DNA of 64,000 nt from Synechocystis sp. PCC 6714 (GTDB lineage: Bacteria; Cyanobacteriota; Cyanobacteriia; Cyanobacteriales; Microcystaceae), in NCBI RefSeq assembly GCF_000478825.2, contig NZ_CP007542.1, positions 1,736,001 through 1,800,000 of the forward strand, written 5' to 3'. Both the position numbers and the translations under genes were made by a program. Shown piece after piece: positions 38,447 to 47,625 of this stretch. Below the pieces are notes generated by a model. That model had not been told where the DNA came from and ran no database searches. It worked only from the letters and a program-made list of their open reading frames with translations. Position 1 is the stretch's first letter. Each line of letters starts with the position of its first letter.

Positions 38447-38596
38447 AGAAAAGCTAACTTTCGTTACATTCTTTTGTCTTTTGCATAGATTAATACCCCA
38501 AAAACCGTATAATCCCTAGCAGTATTTTTAAGAAATGTAACAATTTTTAAAGATTCCCAATTGCCCCACACCTCACCTTTGGAATAAAAAGATATT

Positions 38597-39184
38597 ATGC
38601 GAGTCACTTTTTCCGCCACCGAACAATTAAGCCTCCAGCAGTCTGACCCGTTGCCGAGCTTGCAACATTATCTCCGGCAACCCCAACGTTTGGTGCGGGC
38701 GATCGCCGACCCTAAATTAATGGAAGTACTACCTGGCGATCGTTTTAGATTAAAGATGCGACCGCTCAACTTTTTAGACATATATCATTTTCAGCCCACA
38801 GTAGTCCTGAAGCTATGGTCTAACCCGACGGGCACTGTGTTTCTAGAATCAGAAAGCTGTGAAATTCGTGGTATTGATTATATTAACCATCGTTTTAGTT
38901 TGCGGTTAAAAGGTCGTTTGGCTCCCTACCACCAGGGGGGACATACATTACTCCAAGGCAAGGCAGATTTACAGGTGGCGGTGGATCTACCCCAGGCCCT
39001 CTGGTTAACCCCAAAACCTTTACTAGAAATGGCGGCTAACGGTTTATTGCGGGGGGTTTTGGCTCGCATTAAACAACGACTCCAAGGACAACTTTTAGCA
39101 GATTACGAGCAGTGGTTAGCCCAGCAAAATGAGAATTCACCACTCCAAAGTTCTCCCGCTGTTGAAGCTTTAGAACCAATTTAA
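38597..39184 (+). CDS. DUF1997-family protein
   Basis: 195 residues, soluble. The body resembles DUF1997 proteins, a cyanobacterial/plastid family of START-like or polyketide-cyclase-like beta folds (RFRLKMRPLNFLDIYHFQPT, FLESESCEIRGIDYINHRFS, LQVAVDLPQALWLTPKPLLE). No function is known. It lies between the sigma gene and sfsA; all are on the same strand. Confidence 0.7.
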   Translation: MRVTFSATEQLSLQQSDPLPSLQHYLRQPQRLVRAIADPKLMEVLPGDRFRLKMRPLNFLDIYHFQPTVVLKLWSNPTGTVFLESESCEIRGIDYINHRFSLRLKGRLAPYHQGGHTLLQGKADLQVAVDLPQALWLTPKPLLEMAANGLLRGVLARIKQRLQGQLLADYEQWLAQQNENSPLQSSPAVEALEPI

Positions 39185-39242
39185 CTAGATAGCTTAAGTA
39201 TTTAAATTGTCCTTAAAACTGGACCATAGCCAAACAAAATTG

Positions 39243-39956
39243 ATGGATTTTTTCTATTCCTATCCACCCCTAATTGCTGGTACTTTAGTCAAACGTTATA
39301 AACGCTTTTTGGCCGATGTTGAGTTAGATAGCGGTGAAGTAATTACAGCCCATTGTCCCAACACTGGTCCCATGACTGGAGTTTGTCAGATAGGGGCAAA
39401 GGTCTACCTTTCCCAGAGTGATAATCCTAAGCGGAAATTAGCCTATACGTGGGAAATGATTGAAGTAGATAATACCTGGGTAGGAGTGAATACTGGCTTA
39501 CCTAATCGAGCCATTAAACAAGCTTTAAATGAAAGGATTTTTCCCAATCTAAGGGAAGATTATGACAATATCAAGCCGGAAGTTGTTTATGGTAAAGACA
39601 AAAAAAGTCGCATTGATTTTTTGTTGACTAAGCCAGCGCAAAAGCCAGTTTATGTGGAGGTGAAAAATACGACTTTAGCCAAGGAAAATTTAGCTTTATT
39701 TCCCGATACAGAAACCACTAGGGGACAAAAACATCTCCAAGAACTGATGGATATTTTGCCAGAAGCTCAGGCGGTGATGCTTTACTTTATCAATCGGGGT
39801 GACTGTACTCATTTTTCACCAGGAGATGCCTATGATCGCCGTTATGGAGAACTACTGCGCCAGGCGATCGGTGCTGGGGTAGAGGTGATGCCCTGCCGTT
39901 TTGAGGTTAGTCCAGAGGGGGTAAAATTTCTCGGTATGGCGGAATTAGTCCTTTGA
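39243..39956 (+). CDS. sfsA: SfsA-family DNA-binding/nuclease-fold protein
   Basis: 237 residues from ATG 39243 (MDFFYSYPPL); a TTG 12 codons earlier is less likely. Strong family match: GTLVKRYKRFLADVELDSGE, AHCPNTGPMTG, SDNPKRKLAYTWEM, RIDFLLTKP with YVEVKNTTL (D...E-x-K nuclease-like core), and the C-terminal GDAYDRRYGELLRQA. E. coli SfsA affects sugar metabolism genes; the biochemical role is unresolved. Confidence 0.9.
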   Translation: MDFFYSYPPLIAGTLVKRYKRFLADVELDSGEVITAHCPNTGPMTGVCQIGAKVYLSQSDNPKRKLAYTWEMIEVDNTWVGVNTGLPNRAIKQALNERIFPNLREDYDNIKPEVVYGKDKKSRIDFLLTKPAQKPVYVEVKNTTLAKENLALFPDTETTRGQKHLQELMDILPEAQAVMLYFINRGDCTHFSPGDAYDRRYGELLRQAIGAGVEVMPCRFEVSPEGVKFLGMAELVL

Positions 39957-40269
39957 GATAGATTAGGTTTTATTACCCTTCTATCAAAAAAGGGGAAATA
40001 GAATAAGGAAATGGCGACAACATAGTGATGAATGTGTATTTGTTGGCCAATCTTCAGATAGAAAACTTAGACCAAAGAAATAATTGTTCGAGTGAATTAA
40101 AATATAGGAAATAGAAGTTTCACCAGGATAGACAAAAACATCCATGGTGCAATAAGGAATGGGAGGCAGTTAGCTATAAGTTCGACCCGAGCGCTTTCTC
40201 CCAGCATTTCTATGGGTAACCATTGGCGAACCGCTTAGCGGATCTCTACAAGATCCCCAACTTCTAGGG
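39957..40269. other. Intergenic, probably decayed sequence
   Basis: No intact gene. The part next to 40270 may be the continuation of the Uma2-type pseudogene on the minus strand (an open stretch reading RQWLPIEMLGESARVELI, broken by stops), but I cannot align it to the family. The rest shows nothing I recognise. Confidence 0.4.
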
Positions 40270-40523
40270 CTAATAAAGCGACTCAAATTGAAGGTTCAGC
40301 AATTATGGTTTGCAGAAGCCCCGGCTATGGGAATAATTTCTCCTTGGATAAATTCGCTTTTTTCCGTTGCCCGTTCTTCTTTTTGCAGATATAGTTGATT
40401 TAATTGAAAGTAAGACACTGAACGGAGCTAAAAGCCTCTTTGGTAAAGACCTTAGCTATCTCAATCTTACTTTGATTGACTATATTAATCCACCGCGAAG
40501 GGTTTAGTTGCGGCAACGACCAT
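40270..40523 (-). pseudogene. Uma2-family (DUF820) endonuclease pseudogene, split by a 95-bp element
   Basis: On the minus strand, AGGAGG at 40535-40530 precedes ATG 40523 and codes MVVAATKPFAVD, then a TAA. The 95-bp element (40390-40484) follows. Directly after it the frame reads YLQKEERATEKSEFIQGEII and then PIAGASANHNC before a TGA. Removing the element and one TA restores one continuous frame except for a single TAA where the family has Glu (DEYL). YL..EE....SE...GEI..MAG.S..H is the Uma2 N-terminal signature. Homology fades after about residue 60; the 3' limit is approximate. Confidence 0.75.
40390..40484 (-). mobile_element. 95-bp MITE-like element, subfamily 2, inserted in a Uma2 pseudogene
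   Basis: On the minus strand it begins TATAGTCAATCAAAGTAAGA and ends with AAATCAACTATA. The termini are inverted repeats, imperfect over about 25 bases. It has no coding capacity. About 90 percent identical to 51000-51094. The interrupted frame on both sides shows insertion at a TA with TA duplicated, as in IS630/Tc1-mariner elements. Confidence 0.85.
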
Positions 40524-40575
40524 TATCGACCTCCTGTTTTATCCGGCTTGTTTGAATTTAGCCTCAACTTTTTGT

Positions 40576-40670
40576 TATAGTCGTTTTTAGTAAGATTGAG
40601 GCAGTCAAACTCACCGAAAAGCTTGTCAATAAAGACTTAAGCAGTCCCGAAACTATTTGAAATGACTATA
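40576..40670 (-). mobile_element. 95-bp MITE-like element, subfamily 1
   Basis: On the minus strand it begins TATAGTCATTTCAAATAGTT and ends AAAAACGACTATA. Clearly homologous with 59342-59436 and 59484-59578. It lies just upstream of the Uma2 pseudogene start, 91 bases from the subfamily 2 copy, in the convergent gap between sfsA and the transglutaminase-like gene. Confidence 0.85.
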
Positions 40671-40716
40671 GTGTTTAACCTTACCAAGATGGTCAACTTG
40701 AGCAAAAGGCGATCGC

Positions 40717-43029
40717 CTAGGGGGACTTCATTTTTGCTTTGCTTCGCCAACTGCGTTCTAGAAGTTTGAATTGTTGACCCAAATAATCCAAATTGGGTGG
40801 TTGTTCTCCATAACGCCAAGCTACATAGGCAGTAGAAATTTCCACAATTATTTCTACCTGTTCGGAGATTAAATGTTCCCGCAGGGACTGGGCAAATTCC
40901 CCGGGGGTTTGGGCTCGACTTCTGTGAAAACCCCGTTGTTCTAGATCGTAGAGCAAAGTTTGATAAAGCCTAGCCATGGGATGGAGCCGGGTCAAGCGAC
41001 GATACTGCAACCAACGTTTAGCCTGCATCCAGCCAAGCCAACCCACAAAACCAGCGGCGATCGCCAAAATTAGTCCTAGTAAAGCACCGCCTAAACTGGT
41101 GGAAATCAAATTCCAGAACCAGCGCAGAATAGTAATGAGGAATCCGGTGACAGCGGCCCAGACATTAGCCAGGAAACCACTCACCGGGGAAGGCAACCAA
41201 CCCGCTACCCAACGCCAAATTTGTTGGAGCACGCTAAAGGTTTCGCTATCTTCAATGGAAGGGGGATAAAGTTCGTGGCCGGGAATGGGGTCGAACATAA
41301 ACCAGCCCAGCCGAGGGAAAAGCACTTCTGTCAAAGCATAGGCATCGGTGTTATGGACTAAGTGATAACCGGTGAAGGGATTAAATTGTCCTGGAGCAAA
41401 GCCCACCGTCAGCCGGGCGGGAATATCTAAACTCCTCAGCATGATGGTTAGCACCGTGGCAAAGTGATCCGGTAGGCCCCCCTCGTATTCAAATAAAAAC
41501 GCTGTGACCAGGTCTTCATCTTTGTCGAAAAATGGTAAATCTGTGCGAATGCGGTAATTTTGCTTGAGAGCCTGGGTCAAATACAGGGAAATTTCATAGG
41601 GGGTTTCCAGGGGGCGTTCCGATTTGGCTAACAATTCCTCGGCTTTGGCCCGCACCGCTGATTTGATATCCGGGGGAACCTGTAGCAATTCGGGCTTAAT
41701 TTTTACTTCCGGGGGAATACGATACTTTTGCAACATGGTCCGGTCCCGCACCGGTACTTCCGAAATGACTGTGTAGGTAATGCCTTCCATTAAGCCCACT
41801 GGCGATCGTAAACTGCCATTGCGGTCTATGGCCACCTCCCTGGTGGGAAAGTATAAAAATTGGGGATGGTAAAGACTGGGAATTATATTGGGCAAATCCA
41901 TTACAGCAGTGTAGGTCTGCACCACATTTTCCGTTTCCATTAATGAGTCAATGCTATCCAGCCCAAAACGATAGGACCATGGCGATCGTTGTATGGTCGT
42001 GATTTCTGTATTGTCGGTAATTTCCCATCCTTGGCCAGTGTAACGGTCAAAGGATAACGCCTTCCAAAAACCCGGCGCCTGGGAACGGACCCGGAGCACC
42101 AATTGTTTGGTCATTTCCCCCCGTAAATTTTGATTCATACGGCTGTTAAAACCGTAGTAGAAGGTATCATCCACCTGCCCCGGTTCTGAACTATCAGCCT
42201 CCCCCCCCGTGCCAGTGCCGTCGCCTCGACCATAGCCGGGATTATTAATATCTTGATTTTGCCCTTCGAAGGTTTGTTGTTGCATTTCCCCAGGGCTGGA
42301 TACAGGAAAACTTTGCAGTCTATAGCCAGCAAAGCGGGGCATTAGGGCAAATAATAACAGCCCAAAAGCTAGGGTCACCACCAACAGGGCTAGCAATTTT
42401 TTCGGTACTAGGGGGGAATCTTCCGCCTGATTTAATTGGTTCCGTCTGCCGGCACTTTTCCAAAAGGGCAAAGAAAGGGGAATTCCTTCCAACCCTAAAC
42501 GGGAACGATAGTCCAGCACCAGGGTGGGAATGGCTACGGCTAAAAAGAGTATTAACCAGGGAGCAAAGGCCAGGGTTTGGGACAGGGTTCCCGCCACGCC
42601 CAAAAGGATTAGCCCAATCACCATGGAGTAGCCCAAATCTTTACGCTGGGGCAAGTCAAAACTGTGCAACACCTGCAATTGCACCAATAATCCCGCTAGG
42701 GCCACCTGGCTGGCATTGAGATTCTCCACCAAGTTGCCCAAAAAGACAAACAACATGGCCACCATGGCGATCGCCAGCAGAAATTTGAGGGCAATATTCT
42801 TCTTTTTCCTTTGGCGCCAACTCCACCAGGAACCGACAATGCTGAGGGGAATGGCCCATAAACTCCACGTGGTCTGGGCTGCGACATCCGTTGCCACAAT
42901 GCCCACAATCACCATCAACTGCACCAAAATGCGAAAGACAATGGATTCCTCAGTTTTAGGCTCCGGCAAGTTTTGGAATTGGGCTTGCCATCGTTCTAAC
43001 CAACGGAAGACGGGGGAGGGGGAGGTCAT
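40717..43029 (-). CDS. TgpA-like transglutaminase-fold membrane protein, probably inactive
   Basis: 770 residues. DUF3488-type N-terminal membrane domain of about six helices (1-235), a periplasmic region, a transglutaminase core (about 440-580), one more helix (about 640-665) and a cytoplasmic tail (DUF4129-like). In active relatives the core reads G-x-C-E-H-F and D-A-H-x-W. Here these are GGLPDHF (Pro520 in place of Cys) and TDAYALTEV (Tyr564 in place of His); the Asp of FDPIPG remains. The fold is kept but thiol catalysis should be lost. Usual neighbours MoxR and DUF58 are absent. Confidence 0.85.
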   Translation of the reverse strand: MTSPSPVFRWLERWQAQFQNLPEPKTEESIVFRILVQLMVIVGIVATDVAAQTTWSLWAIPLSIVGSWWSWRQRKKKNIALKFLLAIAMVAMLFVFLGNLVENLNASQVALAGLLVQLQVLHSFDLPQRKDLGYSMVIGLILLGVAGTLSQTLAFAPWLILFLAVAIPTLVLDYRSRLGLEGIPLSLPFWKSAGRRNQLNQAEDSPLVPKKLLALLVVTLAFGLLLFALMPRFAGYRLQSFPVSSPGEMQQQTFEGQNQDINNPGYGRGDGTGTGGEADSSEPGQVDDTFYYGFNSRMNQNLRGEMTKQLVLRVRSQAPGFWKALSFDRYTGQGWEITDNTEITTIQRSPWSYRFGLDSIDSLMETENVVQTYTAVMDLPNIIPSLYHPQFLYFPTREVAIDRNGSLRSPVGLMEGITYTVISEVPVRDRTMLQKYRIPPEVKIKPELLQVPPDIKSAVRAKAEELLAKSERPLETPYEISLYLTQALKQNYRIRTDLPFFDKDEDLVTAFLFEYEGGLPDHFATVLTIMLRSLDIPARLTVGFAPGQFNPFTGYHLVHNTDAYALTEVLFPRLGWFMFDPIPGHELYPPSIEDSETFSVLQQIWRWVAGWLPSPVSGFLANVWAAVTGFLITILRWFWNLISTSLGGALLGLILAIAAGFVGWLGWMQAKRWLQYRRLTRLHPMARLYQTLLYDLEQRGFHRSRAQTPGEFAQSLREHLISEQVEIIVEISTAYVAWRYGEQPPNLDYLGQQFKLLERSWRSKAKMKSP

Positions 43030-43145
43030 GGATGGAGAGGGGAGGTTTTGTTGTTAACGAAATGGGGTTTTATGCGACACAAACCAGTTTGTTGCTAATA
43101 AGTGATCCTCAAAAGGCATTGTAACCTTCTGCTAATTTGAGTAAC

Positions 43146-43730
43146 TCAGCTCAATTTGCCGAAGGGCTGTCCCCACCAGCGCCAACACTCCTTATTGAAT
43201 GGCGATCGCCATTTGAGGATTAACTCCTTTTCCCAAGCTAGGAGAGTTTTTTTATCCGGGGGCACATGGGGCCAAAAAGCTGCCACCACTTCTACCTCCA
43301 ATTCATAGCGGCGGTGCAGTTCGATATAGCTCAGAATATAGTCTTTACAGTCGTGGGTTCCCTGCCAACGTTGATCCGCTGTCAATTTGGTTTCCCCGAC
43401 ATACAGTAACAATGGCCAACGGCGATCGAGGATGAAATATAAACAGCCCTGATTTTCCCCAGCTATGTTTGCTGAATCCTTACCCTGTCGCCAAAAAAGG
43501 GAAGACTGTTGGGGCAGAGTAAATGGGTCAATTTCGTCGGCATGATGCCCATTAGTGACTGGGGTATCAAACAGAGAAGTTTGTTTGGGTTGGCCCGTTT
43601 GCCGTTGACTCTGTTGATATTGGTAAACTTTCCCTTGCCAATCTTCCAAACCCTGGCGATCGAGCAATAGTTTTGGCTCCCGTTTTACCCGGTAGCTGGA
43701 GGGAGTATCAAACAGTTTGAGCTGTTCCAA
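43146..43730 (-). CDS. GIY-YIG-like domain protein
   Basis: 194 residues. The C-terminal 110 residues have GCLYFILDRRWPLLLYVGET, the GIY...YVG pattern, then an Arg (TADQRWQGTHDCKDYI) and a Glu in LAWEKELILKW, at the spacing of GIY-YIG nucleases. The N-terminal 85 residues are polar and low in structure. It may be a nuclease or a DNA-binding relative. It lies 10 bases downstream of aroC and is probably transcribed with it. Confidence 0.65.
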   Translation of the reverse strand: MEQLKLFDTPSSYRVKREPKLLLDRQGLEDWQGKVYQYQQSQRQTGQPKQTSLFDTPVTNGHHADEIDPFTLPQQSSLFWRQGKDSANIAGENQGCLYFILDRRWPLLLYVGETKLTADQRWQGTHDCKDYILSYIELHRRYELEVEVVAAFWPHVPPDKKTLLAWEKELILKWRSPFNKECWRWWGQPFGKLS

Positions 43731-43739
43731 AATATTTGC

Positions 43740-44831
43740 CTAACCTAGGGTTTTACATTGGGCTTGGAACCGCAAAAGATGGTCACACAACACTAAAGCA
43801 GCCATGGCTTCCACCATGGGTACAGCCCTAGGTAACACACAGGGATCATGGCGACCTTTGGCGGCTAAGGTGGTTTCTTCCCCGGTATTACTCACAGTTT
43901 TTTGTTCCTGGCCAATGGTGGCGGTAGGTTTAAATGCTATCCGCATAATAATCGGTTCGCCGTTGCTGATGCCCCCCTGGACTCCCCCGGAACGATTGGT
44001 GCGGGTGCGCCATTCCCCCGCCTCGTCTAAATAATATTCATCATTATGTTGACTGCCGGTGAGTAAAGTCCCCGCAAACCCTGAGCCAAACTCAAACCCC
44101 TTGGTGGCCGGCAAGGACATCATCGCTTTGGCTAAATCTGCTTCTAACTTATCGAAAACCGGCTCTCCCAAACCCTTGGGAGCATTGCGAATTACACATT
44201 CCACCACTCCACCAATGGAATCCTTTTGCCGGAGCACTTGGTCAATGCGCTCAATCATTTTTTCGGCACATTCAGCATCGGGACAGCGGACAATGTTGCT
44301 TTCCACCCTTTCCAACATCACCGTATTGGTATCTACCGTTGCTTCAATATCCTGAATACTTTTCACGTAGGCCACAATTTCCACCCCGCTGAATTGGGCG
44401 AGAATTTTTTTGGCGATCGCCCCGGCGGCCACCCGGCCAATGGTTTCCCTAGCGGAAGAACGACCCCCTCCTTGCCAATTGCGAATGCCATATTTTGCTT
44501 CATAGGTGGCATCGGCATGGGAAGGACGATATTTCACCGCCATCTCGTTGTAATCCTGGGAACGGGCATCCTTATTCCGCACCAAAATGGCGATCGGTGT
44601 GCCTAATGTTTTCCCCTCAAATACCCCGGAGAGGATTTCACACTGGTCAGCTTCTTTACGGGGAGTGGTGATTTTGCTCTGCCCTGGCCTGCGTCGGTCT
44701 AAATCTATTTGGATTTCCTCTGGGGAAATTTCTAGGCGGGGGGGACAACCATCAATAATTACCCCCACTCCGCCCCCATGGGATTCACCGAAGGTGGTAA
44801 TGCGAAATAAACTGCCAAACGTGTTGCCCAT
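43740..44831 (-). CDS. aroC: Chorismate synthase AroC
   Basis: 363 residues, last enzyme of the shikimate pathway, FMN-dependent. Signatures: [52 protein letters not shown] and [15 protein letters not shown]. Length is normal. It lies downstream of rplL but is separated by a terminator, so it probably has its own promoter. Confidence 0.97.
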   Translation of the reverse strand: MGNTFGSLFRITTFGESHGGGVGVIIDGCPPRLEISPEEIQIDLDRRRPGQSKITTPRKEADQCEILSGVFEGKTLGTPIAILVRNKDARSQDYNEMAVKYRPSHADATYEAKYGIRNWQGGGRSSARETIGRVAAGAIAKKILAQFSGVEIVAYVKSIQDIEATVDTNTVMLERVESNIVRCPDAECAEKMIERIDQVLRQKDSIGGVVECVIRNAPKGLGEPVFDKLEADLAKAMMSLPATKGFEFGSGFAGTLLTGSQHNDEYYLDEAGEWRTRTNRSGGVQGGISNGEPIIMRIAFKPTATIGQEQKTVSNTGEETTLAAKGRHDPCVLPRAVPMVEAMAALVLCDHLLRFQAQCKTLG

Positions 44832-44889
44832 AAAATAACCAATGCTGACTAACCAGTCTTTTATTTTAGGTATTTTTTGGAACCAGGCA

Positions 44890-44928
44890 TAGAAAAAATA
44901 AACGGGCCGAGGAAAGATCCCAGCCCGG
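44890..44928 (-). terminator. Intrinsic terminator after rplL
   Basis: Read on the minus strand, CGGGC (44927-44923) pairs with GCCCG (44907-44903) around a 15-base loop that can pair partly (GGA/TCC), followed by TTTATTTTTT. It would end the ribosomal protein operon. Confidence 0.75.
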
Positions 44929-45031
44929 AAGACAAGTTCTTAAAAATTGGAGTCTAATAATTTAGCTTCCAAAAGAAAAGTGAACAAAAAGTAAATGACC
45001 AGCTAAATCATCAGGTGAATATACCAAACAA

Positions 45032-45418
45032 TTATTTAACAGCGGCTTTACCACCCGCTTCTTCCAATTGTTTTTTGATAGCTTCAGCATCATCTTTACC
45101 GGTGGCTTCTTTGATAGCTTTGGGGGTAGATTCCACCAATTCTTTGGCTTCTTTCAGACCCAAGCCGGTGATGGTGCGGACAACCTTAAGCACGGCAATT
45201 TTCTTGTCGGCAGGTACTTCTTCAAGGATAACGTCGAATTCAGTTTTTTCTTCAACGGCTTCGGCGGGGGCGGCGGCAGCAGCGGCCATAACCATGCCAC
45301 CAACGGGGGCAGCGGCGCTAACACCAAAAGCTTCTTCGATTTGTTTAACTAATTCGGCAGCTTCCAATAAAGAAAGGCTTTTTAACTGTTCTAAAATTTG
45401 ATCGGTTGCAGCGGACAT
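45032..45418 (-). CDS. rplL: 50S ribosomal protein L7/L12
   Basis: 128 residues: N-terminal dimerisation helices ([20 protein letters not shown]), an Ala-rich hinge ([13 protein letters not shown]) and the globular C-terminal domain ([36 protein letters not shown]). Forms the ribosome stalk that recruits translation GTPases. Follows rplJ by 89 bases. Confidence 0.97.
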   Translation of the reverse strand: MSAATDQILEQLKSLSLLEAAELVKQIEEAFGVSAAAPVGGMVMAAAAAAPAEAVEEKTEFDVILEEVPADKKIAVLKVVRTITGLGLKEAKELVESTPKAIKEATGKDDAEAIKKQLEEAGGKAAVK

Positions 45419-45507
45419 AGAAATGACTCCTATAGATAAGTAGGTTAAATCTGACTAGAAAAACCAAAAACAAATGCCTGTGGGGTGAACAGGGCTAATG
45501 GTAGACC

Positions 45508-46029
45508 CTATTCCTTGTCCACATGGGCTTGAAGACCACGGGCCACAGAAGCCGGAACTTCTTTGATGCCCAAGGCAATCTTGGTGGCCAGAGCATTGAT
45601 GCCTCCAGCAATTTGTCCCATGAGTTGCTCTTTGGAGGGCAAATCACCGATCGCCTCCACGTCAGCTTGGGACAGACTTTTTCCTTCCAGTACCCCCCCT
45701 TTTAATTGGGTTTTTTTGGTATCTTTCTGGAATTTTTTGTAAGCCTTAATTGCGCCGCCCAGGTCTTCTTTCAAGACAAGAATGGCAGTGGTTCCCGTCA
45801 GAAATTCTTCCATGGGAGACCAGGCTTCTTGCCCTGCCAATGCCCTACGGACAAGGGTATTTTTGGCAATCTTACAGGTTCCACCCAGGGGGCGGAGCCG
45901 GTTTCTTAAATCGGTAATTTCGGCAACGGTTAACCCTTGATAATCAATGAGCACCGTCATTTGAGCGTCCTGGAATAACTCCTGAACATCACTGATTACC
46001 GTCGCTTTATTTTCTCTCGTTCTTCCCAT
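45508..46029 (-). CDS. rplJ: 50S ribosomal protein L10
   Basis: 173 residues from ATG 46029 (MGRTRENKATVI), preceded by a strong AAGGAGGTG 8 bases upstream; an in-frame upstream ATG at 46062 lies within that leader and is unlikely. LIDYQGLTVAEITDLRNRLR and KNTLVRRAL are typical. L10 anchors L7/L12 and in many bacteria represses its own mRNA through the leader seen upstream. Confidence 0.96.
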   Translation of the reverse strand: MGRTRENKATVISDVQELFQDAQMTVLIDYQGLTVAEITDLRNRLRPLGGTCKIAKNTLVRRALAGQEAWSPMEEFLTGTTAILVLKEDLGGAIKAYKKFQKDTKKTQLKGGVLEGKSLSQADVEAIGDLPSKEQLMGQIAGGINALATKIALGIKEVPASVARGLQAHVDKE

Positions 46030-46074
46030 TCGGGTTTCACCTCCTTGGGGTTGGGATAGCAAGCATTAAACACA

Positions 46075-46107
46075 CAATAAAAATGCCCCTTGGCGATCGC
46101 CGGGGCT
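46075..46107 (-). terminator. Attenuator-like hairpin between L10 leader and rplJ
   Basis: On the minus strand, GCCCC (46107-46103) pairs with GGGGC (46090-46086), followed by ATTTTTATT. The loop contains the HIP1 palindrome GGCGATCGCC, which can itself pair. It lies 46 bases before the rplJ start and could end part of the transcripts. Confidence 0.7.
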
Positions 46108-46149
46108 GAAGCAGAGGATCAAAAGCCGTCAAGGAAAAAAATCCCCAAC

Positions 46150-46240
46150 AAACTCAAATCTTGATTCAGGCTTCAACCTCGGCAGGTTAATTAAGCAACC
46201 CTAATTGCTCCTGCGGTCTTTGGCATAGCCAGTTAAATGA
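46150..46240 (-). promoter_or_regulatory. Ribosomal protein L10 leader
   Basis: On the minus strand the sequence reads GCCAAAGACCGCAGGAGC, then an interval, TTAATTAACCTGCCGAGG and TTGAAGCCTGAATC. The CCAAAGACCGCAGG ... CCTGC.GAGGT pairing is the conserved L10-binding core of rplJ leaders in many bacteria. It sits between rplA and rplJ, the right place. Limits are approximate. Confidence 0.8.
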
Positions 46241-46275
46241 ATAGTGGCTAGAAATGACTCGGAAATTGTCGTCGC

Positions 46276-46992
46276 TTAGTTATCCTCAAACTTCAGATCG
46301 CGTAAAGCATTGATGTCTACGGGGATGGAAGGACCCATGGAACTGGACACAAACACGGTGCGCCAGAAACGACCTTTTGCCCCCGAAGGACGATTGCGGT
46401 CAATGGTCTCTTGCAGCGCTTTTAAATTTGCCAACAAATCATCGGCAGAAAAAGAGGCCTTTCCAAACATAACATGAACGATGCCCGTACGATCAGCTCG
46501 GAATTCTAATTTCCCTGCCTTAAATTCATTTACCGCCGCTGCCAGATCTGCGGTTACCGTTCCCCCCTTGGGAGAAGGCATGAGACCCCGGGGCCCCAAT
46601 TGTTTACCCAACCGGGCAATTTTGGGCATCATATCAGGGGTGGCAATGAGCACGTCAAAGTCCATCATGCCCTTTTGAATTTCCTCGATCAATTCCTCGG
46701 AACCGGCAATATCCGCCCCAGCATCAGTGGCTTCTTTCACCTTTTCCCCCCGGGCTAGCACGGCCACCCGCACCGTTTGCCCCGTTCCTTTAGGCAGAGA
46801 AACGGTAGTCCGAATTTGTTGGTCGCTATATTTGGGATCAATACCCAGACGGATATGGGCTTCGGCCGTTTCATCAAATTTGGCGGTGGCGGTTTCCTTG
46901 AGCAACTCCATGGCCTCCAACGGGCTGTAAAGTTTGCTGTCATCTATCTTGGCGATCGCCGCCTGCATCCGTTTTGAAAGCTTTTTAGTCAT
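46276..46992 (-). CDS. rplA: 50S ribosomal protein L1
   Basis: 238 residues from ATG 46992 ([10 protein letters not shown]), with AAGGAG upstream; the frame is open 20 codons further but that part contains the ribosome binding site. Typical segments: [27 protein letters not shown] and the C-terminal [15 protein letters not shown]. Binds 23S rRNA at the L1 stalk and, in many bacteria, represses the rplK-rplA mRNA. Confidence 0.96.
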   Translation of the reverse strand: MTKKLSKRMQAAIAKIDDSKLYSPLEAMELLKETATAKFDETAEAHIRLGIDPKYSDQQIRTTVSLPKGTGQTVRVAVLARGEKVKEATDAGADIAGSEELIEEIQKGMMDFDVLIATPDMMPKIARLGKQLGPRGLMPSPKGGTVTADLAAAVNEFKAGKLEFRADRTGIVHVMFGKASFSADDLLANLKALQETIDRNRPSGAKGRFWRTVFVSSSMGPSIPVDINALRDLKFEDN

Positions 46993-47093
46993 AGATTTGG
47001 TAACTCCTTGGGTAATGGCGAAGGGTCTACCTTCTCCCCGAAATAAATGCAAAAAATTAGTTGGTTTTAGTCAAATTTGACCAGCTTAAAAAC

Positions 47094-47519
47094 CTAACCG
47101 TTGACGGTGATGCCCATATTACGGGCGGTGCCTTCAATAATATTCATGGCCGCATCAATGTCGTTGGCATTGAGATCGGGCAATTTAGTTTGGGCGATTT
47201 CCCGCAGTTGATCGCGGGTAATGGAAGCCACCTTGTTTTTATTAGGTTCGCTAGATCCCTTTTCCACCCCAGCGGCTTTACGGATTAGCACCGAAGCAGG
47301 GGGAGTTTTGAGGATAAAGGTAAAACTACGGTCTTCAAACACTGAAATTTCCACGGGAATAATCATCCCGGGCTTATCAGCGGTTTTGGCATTGTACTCT
47401 TTGCAAAATGCCATGATGTTAACCCCATGCTGACCCAGGGCCGGGCCAACGGGGGGGGCGGGGTTAGCCTTGCCAGCGGGCAGGGCCAGTTTGATCAGAG
47501 CGACGACTTTCTTGGCCAT
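47094..47519 (-). CDS. rplK: 50S ribosomal protein L11
   Basis: 141 residues, full length. Typical [35 protein letters not shown], and a C-terminal GTARNMGI. Binds the GTPase-associated centre of 23S rRNA. First ribosomal gene after nusG, 107 bases apart. Confidence 0.97.
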   Translation of the reverse strand: MAKKVVALIKLALPAGKANPAPPVGPALGQHGVNIMAFCKEYNAKTADKPGMIIPVEISVFEDRSFTFILKTPPASVLIRKAAGVEKGSSEPNKNKVASITRDQLREIAQTKLPDLNANDIDAAMNIIEGTARNMGITVNG

Positions 47520-47625
47520 TGCTTGTTATATCTAAAAAGGTAGTTAGGATGTGAACTGGGGAATGAACAAAAACTAAGTGATAGTTGAGAAATAAGTCTG
47601 ATGAAATAGATCTCAATCAAACAAT

